DNA from: DATJZG01 sp035499295
Lineage (GTDB): Bacteria > Myxococcota > Myxococcia > Myxococcales > Anaeromyxobacteraceae
Reading direction: 5' to 3'
DNA: 64,000 nt
NCBI GenBank assembly: GCA_035499295.1
Contig: DATJZG010000034.1
Location: forward strand, 1-64,000
Shown here: piece after piece, positions 7,681 to 16,913 of the stretch
Layout of the letters: each line of letters starts with the position of its first letter
Numbering within the stretch: the stretch's first letter is position 1
Translations under genes and position numbers: made by a program
The notes under the pieces: generated by a model
Database searches by the model: none
The model's input: only the letters and a program-made list of their open reading frames with translations
Told to the model about the DNA's origin: nothing

Positions 7681-9414
7681 CTACTCCTCCCTCTCCACCT
7701 TCACGTCCACCTCGAGCGTCTCCCCGAAGCCGCCCACGAAGATGGTGCCCGAGGTGGGGGTGGCATCGCGGTGGCTGCGGCCCACCGCGACGCGGATGTG
7801 CTCGGTCTGGGTGAGGATGCCGTTCGTCGGATCGAAGCCCTTCCAGCCCACCTCGGGCAGGTAGACCTGGGCCCAGGCGTGCGATGCCTCCGCCTGGCGC
7901 TGGTTCGGGTTTTTGGGCCCGGTCCAGATGTACCCGCACACGTAGCGGGCCGGGACGCCGAGCAGCCGCGCCAGGCACATGAAGAGGTTGGTGAAGTCCT
8001 GGCAGACGCCGCGGCGGCTCACGTAGACCTCGAAAGGTGTGGTCTGGACGCTCGTCACCCCCTGCGTGTAGCCGTACTCGCCGAAGATGGAGTGGTTCAT
8101 GTCGAGGAGCGTGTCCACCAGGTCGAAGTCGTTGCGGACGGCGAAGCTCATGGCGTACTCGCTCAGCTCCCGGAGCTCGCTCTCGGCCAGCTCCGGGGGC
8201 AGGAGGAAGGGCTGCAGCACCTGCTGGTGCCAGGGCATCCAGGCGACCGGGATCTGCGCCCGCTGCCGCAACGGGCGGTAGGAGAGCGGGTCGGTGTCGA
8301 GGACCTCCACCCGCGACCTCGCCTCGATGGTCATCTCCGAGAACGACCGGTCCACCTCCAGGCGCCGGGCCTGGTTGCCGAAGACGTCCTCGAAGTCCCG
8401 GTGGGTCCCGACGACCGACACCTGGAGCTCGTGCGAGAGGAGGCTCTGCAGGCGGTCGTGCGCTGGCACGAGCCGGAACAGGTGGGTGCTCCGCTCCACG
8501 GGCTCGCGGTAGCGGTACACCGTCCGGTGGACGACGCGGTAGCGCCGCACCTCGGCCTTGGCGGGGCGCGGCATGTCGCGCCGCTGCGCGTCCGACAGGA
8601 TGGGCGCCTCCACGGTCCCGGAGTGGGGAGCCACCACCTCGCGGACCGCCCCCTGCCGGAGGACGACCAGTTGCCCGGGCGGCACGGCGCGCCAGTCGCG
8701 GATCTCGCCGTCCACCTCGAGCGGCTGGGAGCTCACCAGGACGCCCTTGCGGCTCTTCACCCCCCGCCTGCCCAGGTCGACGAGGAGCTCGCCGTCCCCG
8801 AAGGTGAGCTTGTCGTAGGGAGGGTGGACCTCCCACAGGTAGATGCCGGCGGAGTCCCGGTCCGAGTAGACCGCCAGGTCGTGGCCGTCGGTGAGGACGC
8901 AGGTGAGGTTGCCGTGCTCGTTCACGAGCCCTAGCCACTCGAGGAGCGTGCGCGGGTCGGCCTCGCCCAGGCTCTTCCAGCCCCGGTCGGCGAAGCGGTT
9001 CATGAGCTCGCAGAAGATGAGCTCGGTGTCGGTCGAGCCCACCGGCTCGAAGGGGGCCCCGGCCCGGAGCTGCAGGCGGTGGCGGAGCGACCCGGCGTGT
9101 GCGAAGAGCCAGTCCCTGCGGCCCCAGGCGCGCAGGAAGGGCTGAGTGTTGGCGTCGGAGAGGGCGCCCCAGGTGGCGCGCCGGATGTGGAGCAGGAAGA
9201 GCGAGCTCTCGAGGTGCTCCCACACCTTCACGAGCTCCGAGCGGATGGAGCCGGTCGGCGGGGCGGGCTCCTTCAGCACCGTCGCCGACGGCTCTCCCCC
9301 CGGGTAGTAGCCGATGCCCCAGCCGTCGGGGGGGACTTCCCCCTGGCGCAGGCAGCGCAGGTCGAAGGAAGGCGCGAGCTCGCCCTCGAAGGACATCGCC
9401 AGCAGGTTGGGCAT
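7681..9414 (-). CDS. Degenerate class II glutamine amidotransferase fused to transglutaminase
   Basis: 577-aa two-domain protein. Residues 1 to about 270 match the YafJ-like class II glutamine amidotransferase fold (DGWGIGYYPGG, HIRRATWG, NTQPF, FAHAGSL, GSTDTE), but the N-terminal catalytic cysteine expected at position 2 is proline (MPNLL) and the oxyanion asparagine of the usual AHNG is alanine at 107. From about residue 295 it is a bacterial transglutaminase-like protease fold, with a complete triad visible: Cys471 in RRGVCQDF, His512 in SHAWAQVYLP and Asp528 in GFDPTNG. So the C-terminal half should be active while the N-terminal half is probably a binding or structural module. It lies 12 bases after the alpha-E gene in the operon. 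Confidence 0.88.
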   Translation of the reverse strand: MPNLLAMSFEGELAPSFDLRCLRQGEVPPDGWGIGYYPGGEPSATVLKEPAPPTGSIRSELVKVWEHLESSLFLLHIRRATWGALSDANTQPFLRAWGRRDWLFAHAGSLRHRLQLRAGAPFEPVGSTDTELIFCELMNRFADRGWKSLGEADPRTLLEWLGLVNEHGNLTCVLTDGHDLAVYSDRDSAGIYLWEVHPPYDKLTFGDGELLVDLGRRGVKSRKGVLVSSQPLEVDGEIRDWRAVPPGQLVVLRQGAVREVVAPHSGTVEAPILSDAQRRDMPRPAKAEVRRYRVVHRTVYRYREPVERSTHLFRLVPAHDRLQSLLSHELQVSVVGTHRDFEDVFGNQARRLEVDRSFSEMTIEARSRVEVLDTDPLSYRPLRQRAQIPVAWMPWHQQVLQPFLLPPELAESELRELSEYAMSFAVRNDFDLVDTLLDMNHSIFGEYGYTQGVTSVQTTPFEVYVSRRGVCQDFTNLFMCLARLLGVPARYVCGYIWTGPKNPNQRQAEASHAWAQVYLPEVGWKGFDPTNGILTQTEHIRVAVGRSHRDATPTSGTIFVGGFGETLEVDVKVEREE

Positions 9415-9426
9415 GCGAACCGACTT

Positions 9427-10407
9427 TTACTGCGTCGCCGCCTGGCTTGCCACCGCTGGCGCGCACCCCAGCAGCTCCCTCCCCATCACGCTCGCGATCT
9501 CGGTCGTCTCGTCCACCACCCGGGTGAGGAGTTCGTGCAGGCCGGCGGTGTCGAAGTCCTTCTGCCGGGACGCGACCCACAGGGCCAGCGCCCGGAGCCT
9601 GGCGTAGCTCTCCGTCCCCGGGAGTTCCTCCTCGGCAGGTGGCCGGATGCGCTCCAGCCGCCCCGCAGCCGCTCGAAGCGAGAAGCGCACCGAGCGCGGG
9701 AAGAGGGGCTCGAACACCAGGAAGCGGGCCACCGCGTCGGGGCTCACCCGGCCCCGCAGCTGCTTCATGAAGGGCTCGAAGCCCGAGCAGGCCCGGAGCA
9801 GCGCCAGCCAGAGCGCGGTCTCCACCACGTCGTGGGCCCCGAGCGACCGGAAGGCGTGGTGGTGGACGTCCAGGATGCGGGCCGTCTGCCCGGCGCGCTC
9901 GAGCAGCACCCCGAGGAAGATGAAGTGGAGCGCGTCGTCGTGGAGCATGGTGCCGCGGGCGATCCCCTGGAGCGACTGGGCGGAGGTGCGGATGCGGCGG
10001 TAGAAGGAGTGCCGGTCGTCGCGCCACTCCGCCCGCGCTCGCCCGCTGCCGGCCCACAGGTAGAGGGCGTTCAGGGCCTCCCAGGTCTCGAGGCTCACCA
10101 CCTCCCGGATGGAGCGGGCGTTGTCGCGCGCCGCGGCGAGCGAGCGCTTGATGGAGCACGGGTTGTCCTCCTCCCAGGTGAGGTACTCCTGGACGCGCTC
10201 CCCATCCTCGGCGGCTCCCGCGCCGAGCCGCCGCTGGAAGGGCTCCTCCTCGCCGGCGACGATGATCACCGGCAGCCAGACGTGGCGCGGGTTCAGGCCG
10301 GCGTCGAGGGCCAGGTTGCGGGTGACGCCCAGCACGCGGGCGGTGCTCTCGGCGCGCTCCAGGTAGCGCCCGAGCCAGAAGCAGTGGTCGGCGACGCGGG
10401 AGATCAT
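9427..10407 (-). CDS. Alpha-E domain protein (DUF403)
   Basis: 326-aa all-helical protein of the alpha-E/DUF403 family, recognised by its N-terminus (MISRVADHCFWLGRYLERAE, then TARVLGV), WEALNALYLW, SFYRRIRTSAQSLQGI and the C-terminal helix LHELLTRVVDETTEI. Members nearly always sit next to a circularly permuted ATP-grasp gene, as here, where its ATG overlaps that gene's stop by 4 bp. The family has no established biochemical activity; it is thought to be a partner of the ATP-grasp ligase in a peptide- or amide-forming pathway. Confidence 0.92.
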   Translation of the reverse strand: MISRVADHCFWLGRYLERAESTARVLGVTRNLALDAGLNPRHVWLPVIIVAGEEEPFQRRLGAGAAEDGERVQEYLTWEEDNPCSIKRSLAAARDNARSIREVVSLETWEALNALYLWAGSGRARAEWRDDRHSFYRRIRTSAQSLQGIARGTMLHDDALHFIFLGVLLERAGQTARILDVHHHAFRSLGAHDVVETALWLALLRACSGFEPFMKQLRGRVSPDAVARFLVFEPLFPRSVRFSLRAAAGRLERIRPPAEEELPGTESYARLRALALWVASRQKDFDTAGLHELLTRVVDETTEIASVMGRELLGCAPAVASQAATQ

Positions 10408-11873
10408 GTCCCCTCCGGCGCCAGGACCCAGGTGTCCTTCGAGCCGCCGCCCTGGCTCGAGTTCACCACGTAGGAGCCCTCGACGAGCGCCACGCGGGTG
10501 AGCCCGCCGGGGAGAACCCAGGGGCCGTCGCGGCCGTTCACCACATAGGGGCGCAGGTCGACGCGCCGCGCCTCGGCCCGCCCCTTCGACTCCACCCAGG
10601 TCGGACAGGTGGAGAGTTCGAGGCGGCGCTGGGCGATGTACTTGCGCGGCTCCGCCGCCACCCTGCGGCGGAAGTCCTCGATCTGGGCGGAGCTCGCCTG
10701 CGGCCCCATGAGCATCCCGTAGCCGCCCGCCTCGTCGACCGCCTTCACCACCAGCTCGGCCAGGTGCTCGAGCACGTAGACGCGGTCCTCCTCCCGGGCG
10801 CAGACCCAGGTGGGCAGCTGCTCCAGGATCGGCTCCTCGGCGAGGTAGTAGCGGACGATGTCCGGGACGAAGGGGTAGACCGCCTTGTCGTCGGCGACCC
10901 CGTTCCCGGGAGCGTTGGCGAGGGTGAGGTTGCCGCGGGCCCAGGCCCGCATGATCCCGGGAACGCCGAGGAGGCTGTCTGGCCGGAACACCTCGGGGTC
11001 GAGGAAGGTCTCGTCGGTGCGCCGGTAGATGACGTGGACCCGGCGTGGGCCCCGGGTGGTGCGGCAGAACACCTCCTCGCGCTCCACGAAGAGGTCGGCG
11101 GACTGCACCAGCTCGAGCCCCATGGTGCGGGCGAGGAAGCTGTGCTCGAAGTAGGCCGAGTTGTAGGGGCCGGGGGTGAGCACCACCGCGTTCGTGTCGA
11201 AGGCGTCCACCGGCGAGACCGAGCGCAGTGCGTCCGCGAGGCGAGAGGGGTAGACGTCCACCGGGCGGACCCGGGCGACGTCCACGCACTCCGGGAGCAC
11301 GCGCTTCGAGATGATGCGGTTCTCGAGCACGTAGGAGACGCCGGACGGCGTTCGCAGGTTGTCCTCCAGCACCCGGGGGACGCCGTCCGGGCCCCGGACC
11401 AGGTCGATGCCGGCGATGTGGATGCGGACGCCCCCCGGGGGGCGCACCCCGCGCAGCTGGGGAAACCAGTTCTTCGAGGCGAGCACCAGGTCGGCGGGCA
11501 CGGCGCGGTCGCGCAGGATCTTCTGCTCGCCGTAGAGATCGTCGAGGAAGTGCTCGAGCGCCTTCACCCGCTGCGCGAGCCCGCGCTCGATGAAGGCCCA
11601 GTCCTCGGCCGCGATCATGCGCGGGACGAGGCAGAAGGGGAAGATCTTCTCGGTGCCGCGCTGGTCGGCGTAGACGGAGAAGGTGACGCCTTGGCTGAGG
11701 AGCGCGCGCTCGGCGAGCGCCTGGCAGGTGGCGAACTCCGCCCCGCTGCGGGCACCGACCGCGTCGATGGCCTTGCGGAACGCTGGCCGCGGCGCGCCGC
11801 GATCGGTGAAGAGCTCGTCCCAGGCCCCGGGCAGGGTCTGGTAGTCGGCGAAGAGGGAGGAGCTGGTCGGCAT
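10404..11873 (-). CDS. Circularly permuted ATP-grasp ligase
   Basis: 489-aa member of the circularly permuted ATP-grasp group (DUF404/DUF407 type). Landmarks: DELFTDRGAPRPAF near the N-terminus, ASKNWFPQLRGVRPP, the ATP/Mg-binding RVLEDNLRTPSGVSYVLENR, LTPGPYNSAYFEH, VHVIYRRTDETFLDP, ANAPGNGVADDKAVY and the C-terminal VVNSSQGGGSKDTWVL. These enzymes are predicted to form amide bonds on a peptide or small-molecule acceptor using ATP. It is placed between two amidoligase genes upstream and the alpha-E gene downstream with 8-base and overlapping junctions, so all should be co-translated. Confidence 0.92.
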   Translation of the reverse strand: MPTSSSLFADYQTLPGAWDELFTDRGAPRPAFRKAIDAVGARSGAEFATCQALAERALLSQGVTFSVYADQRGTEKIFPFCLVPRMIAAEDWAFIERGLAQRVKALEHFLDDLYGEQKILRDRAVPADLVLASKNWFPQLRGVRPPGGVRIHIAGIDLVRGPDGVPRVLEDNLRTPSGVSYVLENRIISKRVLPECVDVARVRPVDVYPSRLADALRSVSPVDAFDTNAVVLTPGPYNSAYFEHSFLARTMGLELVQSADLFVEREEVFCRTTRGPRRVHVIYRRTDETFLDPEVFRPDSLLGVPGIMRAWARGNLTLANAPGNGVADDKAVYPFVPDIVRYYLAEEPILEQLPTWVCAREEDRVYVLEHLAELVVKAVDEAGGYGMLMGPQASSAQIEDFRRRVAAEPRKYIAQRRLELSTCPTWVESKGRAEARRVDLRPYVVNGRDGPWVLPGGLTRVALVEGSYVVNSSQGGGSKDTWVLAPEGT

Positions 11874-11881
11874 GGCTTCGG

Positions 11882-13570
11882 TCAGGTGGGGAGCGCGGTG
11901 GTCAGTCGGCGCAGGTCGAGGGTGAGCCGACCGGAGGGGGCGCGGCGCGCCGGCCGCGGGCGCCCCGGGCGGACCACCACGCGCTCGCGGCGCCGGCGCT
12001 CTGCCTCGGCCGCATCCGCCGGCAACCCCGGGTAGGCGCCCCCGCCGGGCTTCCACCCGTGGAGCTCGATGCGCAGGGCCTCGCCGCGCCGCTCCCACTC
12101 CAGCACCAGCGGGTCGTGGGGGCCGAGCCCGGGGTGGAGCCCGGGGTGCGGGGCGAACGCCCGGTAGCGCACCGCGGCGAGATGGGTGGCCCCGCCCCCC
12201 GGTTCGAGCGGCACCTCCACCCCCTGGGCGGCGATGTGCCCGGGGGTCTGCCCGGGCGAGGTGACGGCGAGTTCCAGCCGCTCGGAGCTCGCGTCCACGA
12301 TGCGGGCGCTCGACCGCTCCTGGGAGGCCACGTCCCCCACCAGCGGCCAGAAGTCGACGGCGGGGCGGATGGCCAGGGTAGCGCCGGCGAGCTCGACCCG
12401 GGCGATCTCGGGCGGTGGGGCGAGCAGGATCGACTGCACCCTGGGACCGAGGCCGTAGCCCTGCTCCTCCAGGTCCTCGAGCACGCCGCGCAGGTCCTGC
12501 TCCAGGTAGAACGGCAGAGAGGCCCGGTCGTGCAGCTCCGGCCCCCAGTCGACCAGCGGCTCGTCGTAGGCCTCCCTGGCGAGGCGGGCCGCGACGGCCC
12601 GGAAGAGCGCGCCGAGTGCGACCAGGCGAAGCGCGGTTTGGGGCATGCGCAGGGCGCGCAGCTCCACCACCCCCATCCGGCCGCGCCCGGGGAGATGGGG
12701 GTTCCACAGCTTCTCCACGTTCAGCTCGGCCCGGTGCGAGTTGCCCGAGGCGTCGACGAGGAGCGGGGCGAGCGACGACCAGAGCTCCTCGGGGCCGGGC
12801 TGCGAGCGCGCCGCCAGCCGGTCGAGCGCCACCCCCAGCTCCTCGAAGAGCTCCCGCACCCCCTCGTCCGGCCGGGGGCCCTGGCCGGCGCTGCCGACGC
12901 AGTCGGGGGCGAAGGCGTAGGAGAGCGAGGGGTGGTGGTTGAGGTAACGCACCAGCGACGGGAGCAGCTGCGGGGAGAGGAAGAAGGGGCTCCGCTCCGG
13001 CGACGGGCCGCCGAGCGTGATCTGGCCCCCGCCGCCGGAGTCGGTGGCATGCCCGTTCCAGCGGTAGCGCACCGCCGAGAGCCCGGCCTCCTCGGCGGCG
13101 GCGTAGACGGCCTCGGCGTGGTGCGCAAAGGAGAGGAGGTCCGGCGCCGGCGCCAGGTTCACCTCCACCACCCCGGGGTCGGGCGTGACGGTGAGCCAGC
13201 GCTCGTCGTTGCAGAGCTCCGGCACCCCCACGGGGACGCCGCGGAGCCCGGACGTCTCCAGGGCGCGAGGCGCCTCGCCGGCCCGGCCCGGCTGGTAGCG
13301 GGCCCCGAGGCAGAAGCGCGCCCTCTCCTCGCCCGGGAACTTCCTCCCCTCCGCCCGCACCAGGCTCGCCGACGAGGCGAGCCGGGCCACGAGCGCGCGC
13401 AGGAGCGACTCGGCCCGCTCCTCCTTGTTGCCGCCCTCCGCCTGCCACAGCCAGTGCGCTTCCTGGCTGGAGCGATCGGTGAAGGTGGGCTCCGCGCCCA
13501 GCCAGATCTCGAGGCGGGCGCGGCGCAGCGCCTCGTCCTGGGCCCGGCAGTCGGCCAGCAGTTCCCGCAT
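11882..13570 (-). CDS. Stand-alone putative amidoligase (DUF2126), divergent copy
   Basis: 562-aa protein that corresponds throughout to the C-terminal half of the next gene upstream (the transglutaminase-DUF2126 fusion). Shared landmarks are EIWLGAEPTF, VTPDPGVVEVNL, ITLGGPSPERSPFF, HHPSLSYAF, GNSHRAELNVEKLW, VELRALRMP and a C-terminal FAPHPGLHPGLGPHDPL. In the conserved block before ITLGG the fusion copy has histidine (SGGGNHITLGG) while this copy has glutamine (SGGGGQITLGG), so it may be catalytically altered or have changed specificity. Pfam treats DUF2126 as a putative amidoligase. It has no transglutaminase domain. Start ATG 13570, 7 bases after the upstream stop. Confidence 0.85.
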   Translation of the reverse strand: MRELLADCRAQDEALRRARLEIWLGAEPTFTDRSSQEAHWLWQAEGGNKEERAESLLRALVARLASSASLVRAEGRKFPGEERARFCLGARYQPGRAGEAPRALETSGLRGVPVGVPELCNDERWLTVTPDPGVVEVNLAPAPDLLSFAHHAEAVYAAAEEAGLSAVRYRWNGHATDSGGGGQITLGGPSPERSPFFLSPQLLPSLVRYLNHHPSLSYAFAPDCVGSAGQGPRPDEGVRELFEELGVALDRLAARSQPGPEELWSSLAPLLVDASGNSHRAELNVEKLWNPHLPGRGRMGVVELRALRMPQTALRLVALGALFRAVAARLAREAYDEPLVDWGPELHDRASLPFYLEQDLRGVLEDLEEQGYGLGPRVQSILLAPPPEIARVELAGATLAIRPAVDFWPLVGDVASQERSSARIVDASSERLELAVTSPGQTPGHIAAQGVEVPLEPGGGATHLAAVRYRAFAPHPGLHPGLGPHDPLVLEWERRGEALRIELHGWKPGGGAYPGLPADAAEAERRRRERVVVRPGRPRPARRAPSGRLTLDLRRLTTALPT

Positions 13571-13577
13571 GGCCGAC

Positions 13578-16500
13578 CTAGATCTCCTCTTCCGGCTCGG
13601 GCATGGGGCGATCTCCCGGGTGTCGGCGCAGGTCGAGCGTGTGCGGGTACTCGGGGTGCGCCCGGGCCAGGCGCGGCTTCCACGCGTACGGGAGCGGCCC
13701 CTCCTGCGTGAACCGCTGAGCCCGCCGCGCCGAGGCCTCGAAGCGGGTGAGCGGCGGAGCGTTGTACCCCTGCCCCTCCGGGTGCCAGACGTGGTAGGCG
13801 CAGGCGCCCACCGAACGCCGTCCCCATCGATCCCACAGGTCGAAGCGCAGCGGGTGGTGGATGCCCAGGTGCGGCTGCAGCGATGCGGCCGGCGCCCAGG
13901 CGCGGAAGCGCACTCCGCCGACGTGCTCTCCAGCCGTTCCGGTCGATCGCAGCGGCAAGATCATGCCGTTCACCAGCACGTCGAATCGCTCGGGCTCGAG
14001 CCCCTCGGCTCTCACCTCGACGCGTTCCAGCGAGGAGTCGACGTGGCGGGCGGTGCCACCGGCCCCGGGCTCCTCGCCCAGGACCGGCCAGGGCTCGAGC
14101 GCGTTGCGGACCTCGACGGTGGTCCCGCCCACCTGCAGGCGCCCCACCACCGGGCAGCGGAATTCGACGAAGGGACGGTAGGCTGCCCCGGGCAGCCCCA
14201 TCCCGCGCTTCTCCAGGTAGCCGAGCACCTCTTCCATGTCCCGCCACAGCCAGAAGGGGAGGAGGAACCGGTCGTGGAGCTCCGTCCCCCAGCGCACCAG
14301 TCCGTGGCGGTAGGGCTCGGCCGCGAAGGCGGCCACGAGCGCACGCATGACGATGCATTGCGCGGCGGCCATGCGCGGGTGCGGCGGCATCTCGAAGGCG
14401 CGCAGCTCCACGAGCCCCTGGCGCCCGTGGGCGGTGCGCCAGTCGAAGAGCTTGTCGATGGAGATCTCGGCGCGGTGGGTGTTTCCGGTGACGTCCACGA
14501 GCAGGTTGCGGAAGAGCCAGTCCCCTAGCCAGGGAGCCGGTGGCTGCGATCGGTCGAAGGCCCGCCGCAGCGCGATCTCCAGCTCGTAGAGCGACTCGTG
14601 ACGGGCCTCGTCCACCCGCGGTGCCTGCGAGGTGGGTCCGACGAAGAGACCGCTGAAGAGGTAGGAGAGCGCCGGGTGGTGCTGGGTGAAGGTGACGAGG
14701 CTGGCGAGCACGTCGGGGCGCTGCACGAATGGGCTCGCGAACGGCGTGGGCCCGCCCAGGGTGATGTGGTTGCCGCCGCCCGATCCCTCCTGGCGCCCAT
14801 CGAGAAGGTACTTCTCGGAGTGGAGCCCGGCGTGCAGGGCGGCGTCGAACACACCCTCCATGAGCTCGGCGTGCTCGCGCCCGCTCGCGGACGGCGGGAG
14901 GTTCACCTCGAGGACACCGGGGTCCGGGGTGACCGAGAAGCGGACGAGTTCCGGGCTCCACGGCGGCGGGTATCCCTCGAGCCGCACCTCCAGCCCGGCG
15001 TCGCGGGAGGCTCGATCCACCGCCGCCACGAGAGCCGCGAAGTCGCTCGTCGACGAGGTGGGCGGAAGGAAGACGAACAGCTCGCCCTCCCGGGGCTCGA
15101 CCGCGAGCGCGGTGCGGACCGCGGCGGCGGGCGGCGGGGGCGCGGCGAGGCGCTCCGCGAGCTGCGTGCCGGCCTTCTCGGCGAGCTTCTTCCGCTCTCG
15201 CTCCCGGGTCTTCGCGATCTCCTCGGCGCGCGGGTCGACGGGGTAGGGAGGCTCGAGGGGGGCGGGCGACGGGGGCGGGCCTCCGAGCGACCGGAGCGGC
15301 AGGCGCAGGCCGACGGGCGCGTCGCCCGGGATGAGCACCAGTCGCTCGCGGCGGAAGCTCCACCGGTCGGTGCGCCAACCCTCTCCCTGGCGGGCGAGCG
15401 GCAGGACGAAGGCCGACGGGCGCGAGAGCCCCTGGTCGAGTACCCGCGCCAGCCGGCGCCGCTCCTCAGGGTCGGACAGGTCCGCGCGGTGGGGGTCGAG
15501 TCCCGGCGGCAGCTCTGCCTCGTCGCGGATGAAGTGCCACGGATCCTCCCAGGCGGGCTGAATTGCGTCCACGTCGACGCCGAGCCGTCCCGCGATGGCG
15601 CGGGCGACTATCTCCGCCGCCTGCGGGGAGGACTCGCGCCTTGCGCCGCCTCCCGACCACAGCGGCGCCCCGCCGCGGCGCCCCACCACGTCGAGAGCCC
15701 ATCGCGGCAGGCTCTCGCCCGGGTACCACTTGCCGGTCCGCCGCAGGATCAGTCCGCCAGGCGCGAGGCGGTCGCGCAGCTCCTCCGCGAGCCGAAGCCC
15801 CTGCTCCCACTTCGTCGGCCCGAGCGCCTCGCCGCGCCACTCTGGCTCCTCCGGGTGCAGGCGCGAGTTGAAGGTGGGCTCGCCTCCGACCGTCAGAGTG
15901 AGCCCGGCCGCGGTGAGGGAGGCATCGGCTTGGGCCGCGGCCTCGAGCAACGCCTTCCAGGTTTCCTCCGAGTAAGGAGTGGTGGGCCGGGCCTCGTGCC
16001 CGAGCCGCGCCACCTTGAGCTCGAAGAGCACCTCGCTCGCCGGGACGTCCGAGGTGCCAGCGATGGGGGCGCCGAGCGCGGGGCGCGCCACGCAGGCGAG
16101 GGGAATGTGCCCTTCTCCGCAGAGGAGGCCGCTCGTCGCGTCGAGGCCGATCCAGCCGGCGCCGGGCAGGAACGTCTCCGCCCAGGCGTGCAGGTCGACG
16201 ACGTCGCGGCCGACCCCGCGCGGCTCGTCGGGGATCATTCCCTCGTCGGTGAGCTGGACGAGGTACCCCGATACGAACCGCGCCGCGAGCCCGCGGGACC
16301 GGAGCGCCGCCACGAGCAGGATCGCCGAGTCCCGGCAGCTGCCGCGCCCCTGCTCGAGCGTCTCCTCGGGAGTCCAGATCCCCGGCTCCTCGCGGATGAC
16401 GTACTGGACGCGCCGGTTCACGAGGCGGTTCAGCTCCACGATCAGGTCGACGGTCTTGCCCGACGACGGGAGTTCGTTGAGGAAGGCGCCGAGGAGCTTG

Positions 16501-16880
16501 CCCCCCGAGAGGGAAGGATCGGAGGCGTCGAGGAACGGCGCCAGGTCGGCGAGGAGCTCCTCCGGATAGCGGAAGGGGGCCTGCTGGCACCGGTCGTCGA
16601 CGAAGAAGTCGAACGGGTTCACCGGCCGGACGTCGACCGCCAGCTCGACTTCCACCGCCAGCTCTGGAAGGCGCGTGCCCTTGCGGAACGTGGCGGTCGC
16701 CACGTGGTTGCCGAACGGGTCCTGCTGCCAGCGGATCTCGCCAGGCTCGCTCACCCGCAAGGAGTAGGTCTCGACCCGCGCCTTGGCGTGGTTCGCCGGC
16801 CGCAGGCGGATCTGGTGTGGCCCCAGAGCCGCCGGAGCGGGATACCGATACACGCTGCGATGCAGTAGGGAGAGGCGCAT
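13578..16880 (-). CDS. Transglutaminase-amidoligase (DUF2126) fusion protein
   Basis: 1100-aa protein that opens the operon. Residues 1 to about 290 form a transglutaminase-like protease domain (N-terminal beta region LLHRSVYRYPAP; core Cys182 in GRGSCRDSA, His231 in DLHAWAETF, Asp247 in GLDATSG). From about residue 330 (LTLTVGGEPTFNSR) to the end is the putative amidoligase DUF2126 with TPDPGVLEVNLPPS, GSGGGNHITLGGPTPF, GNTHRAEISIDKLF and VELRAFEMPPHPRMA. The architecture matches COG4196. The start is set at ATG 16880 because the homologous transglutaminase N-terminus (MRLSLLHRSVY) begins there. A sigma-54-like element lies just upstream. Confidence 0.9.
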   Translation of the reverse strand: MRLSLLHRSVYRYPAPAALGPHQIRLRPANHAKARVETYSLRVSEPGEIRWQQDPFGNHVATATFRKGTRLPELAVEVELAVDVRPVNPFDFFVDDRCQQAPFRYPEELLADLAPFLDASDPSLSGGKLLGAFLNELPSSGKTVDLIVELNRLVNRRVQYVIREEPGIWTPEETLEQGRGSCRDSAILLVAALRSRGLAARFVSGYLVQLTDEGMIPDEPRGVGRDVVDLHAWAETFLPGAGWIGLDATSGLLCGEGHIPLACVARPALGAPIAGTSDVPASEVLFELKVARLGHEARPTTPYSEETWKALLEAAAQADASLTAAGLTLTVGGEPTFNSRLHPEEPEWRGEALGPTKWEQGLRLAEELRDRLAPGGLILRRTGKWYPGESLPRWALDVVGRRGGAPLWSGGGARRESSPQAAEIVARAIAGRLGVDVDAIQPAWEDPWHFIRDEAELPPGLDPHRADLSDPEERRRLARVLDQGLSRPSAFVLPLARQGEGWRTDRWSFRRERLVLIPGDAPVGLRLPLRSLGGPPPSPAPLEPPYPVDPRAEEIAKTRERERKKLAEKAGTQLAERLAAPPPPAAAVRTALAVEPREGELFVFLPPTSSTSDFAALVAAVDRASRDAGLEVRLEGYPPPWSPELVRFSVTPDPGVLEVNLPPSASGREHAELMEGVFDAALHAGLHSEKYLLDGRQEGSGGGNHITLGGPTPFASPFVQRPDVLASLVTFTQHHPALSYLFSGLFVGPTSQAPRVDEARHESLYELEIALRRAFDRSQPPAPWLGDWLFRNLLVDVTGNTHRAEISIDKLFDWRTAHGRQGLVELRAFEMPPHPRMAAAQCIVMRALVAAFAAEPYRHGLVRWGTELHDRFLLPFWLWRDMEEVLGYLEKRGMGLPGAAYRPFVEFRCPVVGRLQVGGTTVEVRNALEPWPVLGEEPGAGGTARHVDSSLERVEVRAEGLEPERFDVLVNGMILPLRSTGTAGEHVGGVRFRAWAPAASLQPHLGIHHPLRFDLWDRWGRRSVGACAYHVWHPEGQGYNAPPLTRFEASARRAQRFTQEGPLPYAWKPRLARAHPEYPHTLDLRRHPGDRPMPEPEEEI

Positions 16881-16897
16881 AGGTCGGCTCGCGATTC

Positions 16898-16913
16898 TGC
16901 AAGAGCCCTGCCC
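16898..16913 (-). promoter_or_regulatory. Candidate sigma-54 promoter of the transglutaminase/ATP-grasp operon
   Basis: Reading the minus strand, GGGCAGGGCTCTTGCA matches the -24/-12 consensus (GG-N10-GC with CA after GG and TT before GC). The expected start site would be only about 7 bases before the ATG at 16880. A dyad ATTCA-N4-TGAAT (16936-16949) lies about 25 bp further upstream. The call rests on motif likeness alone. Confidence 0.35.
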
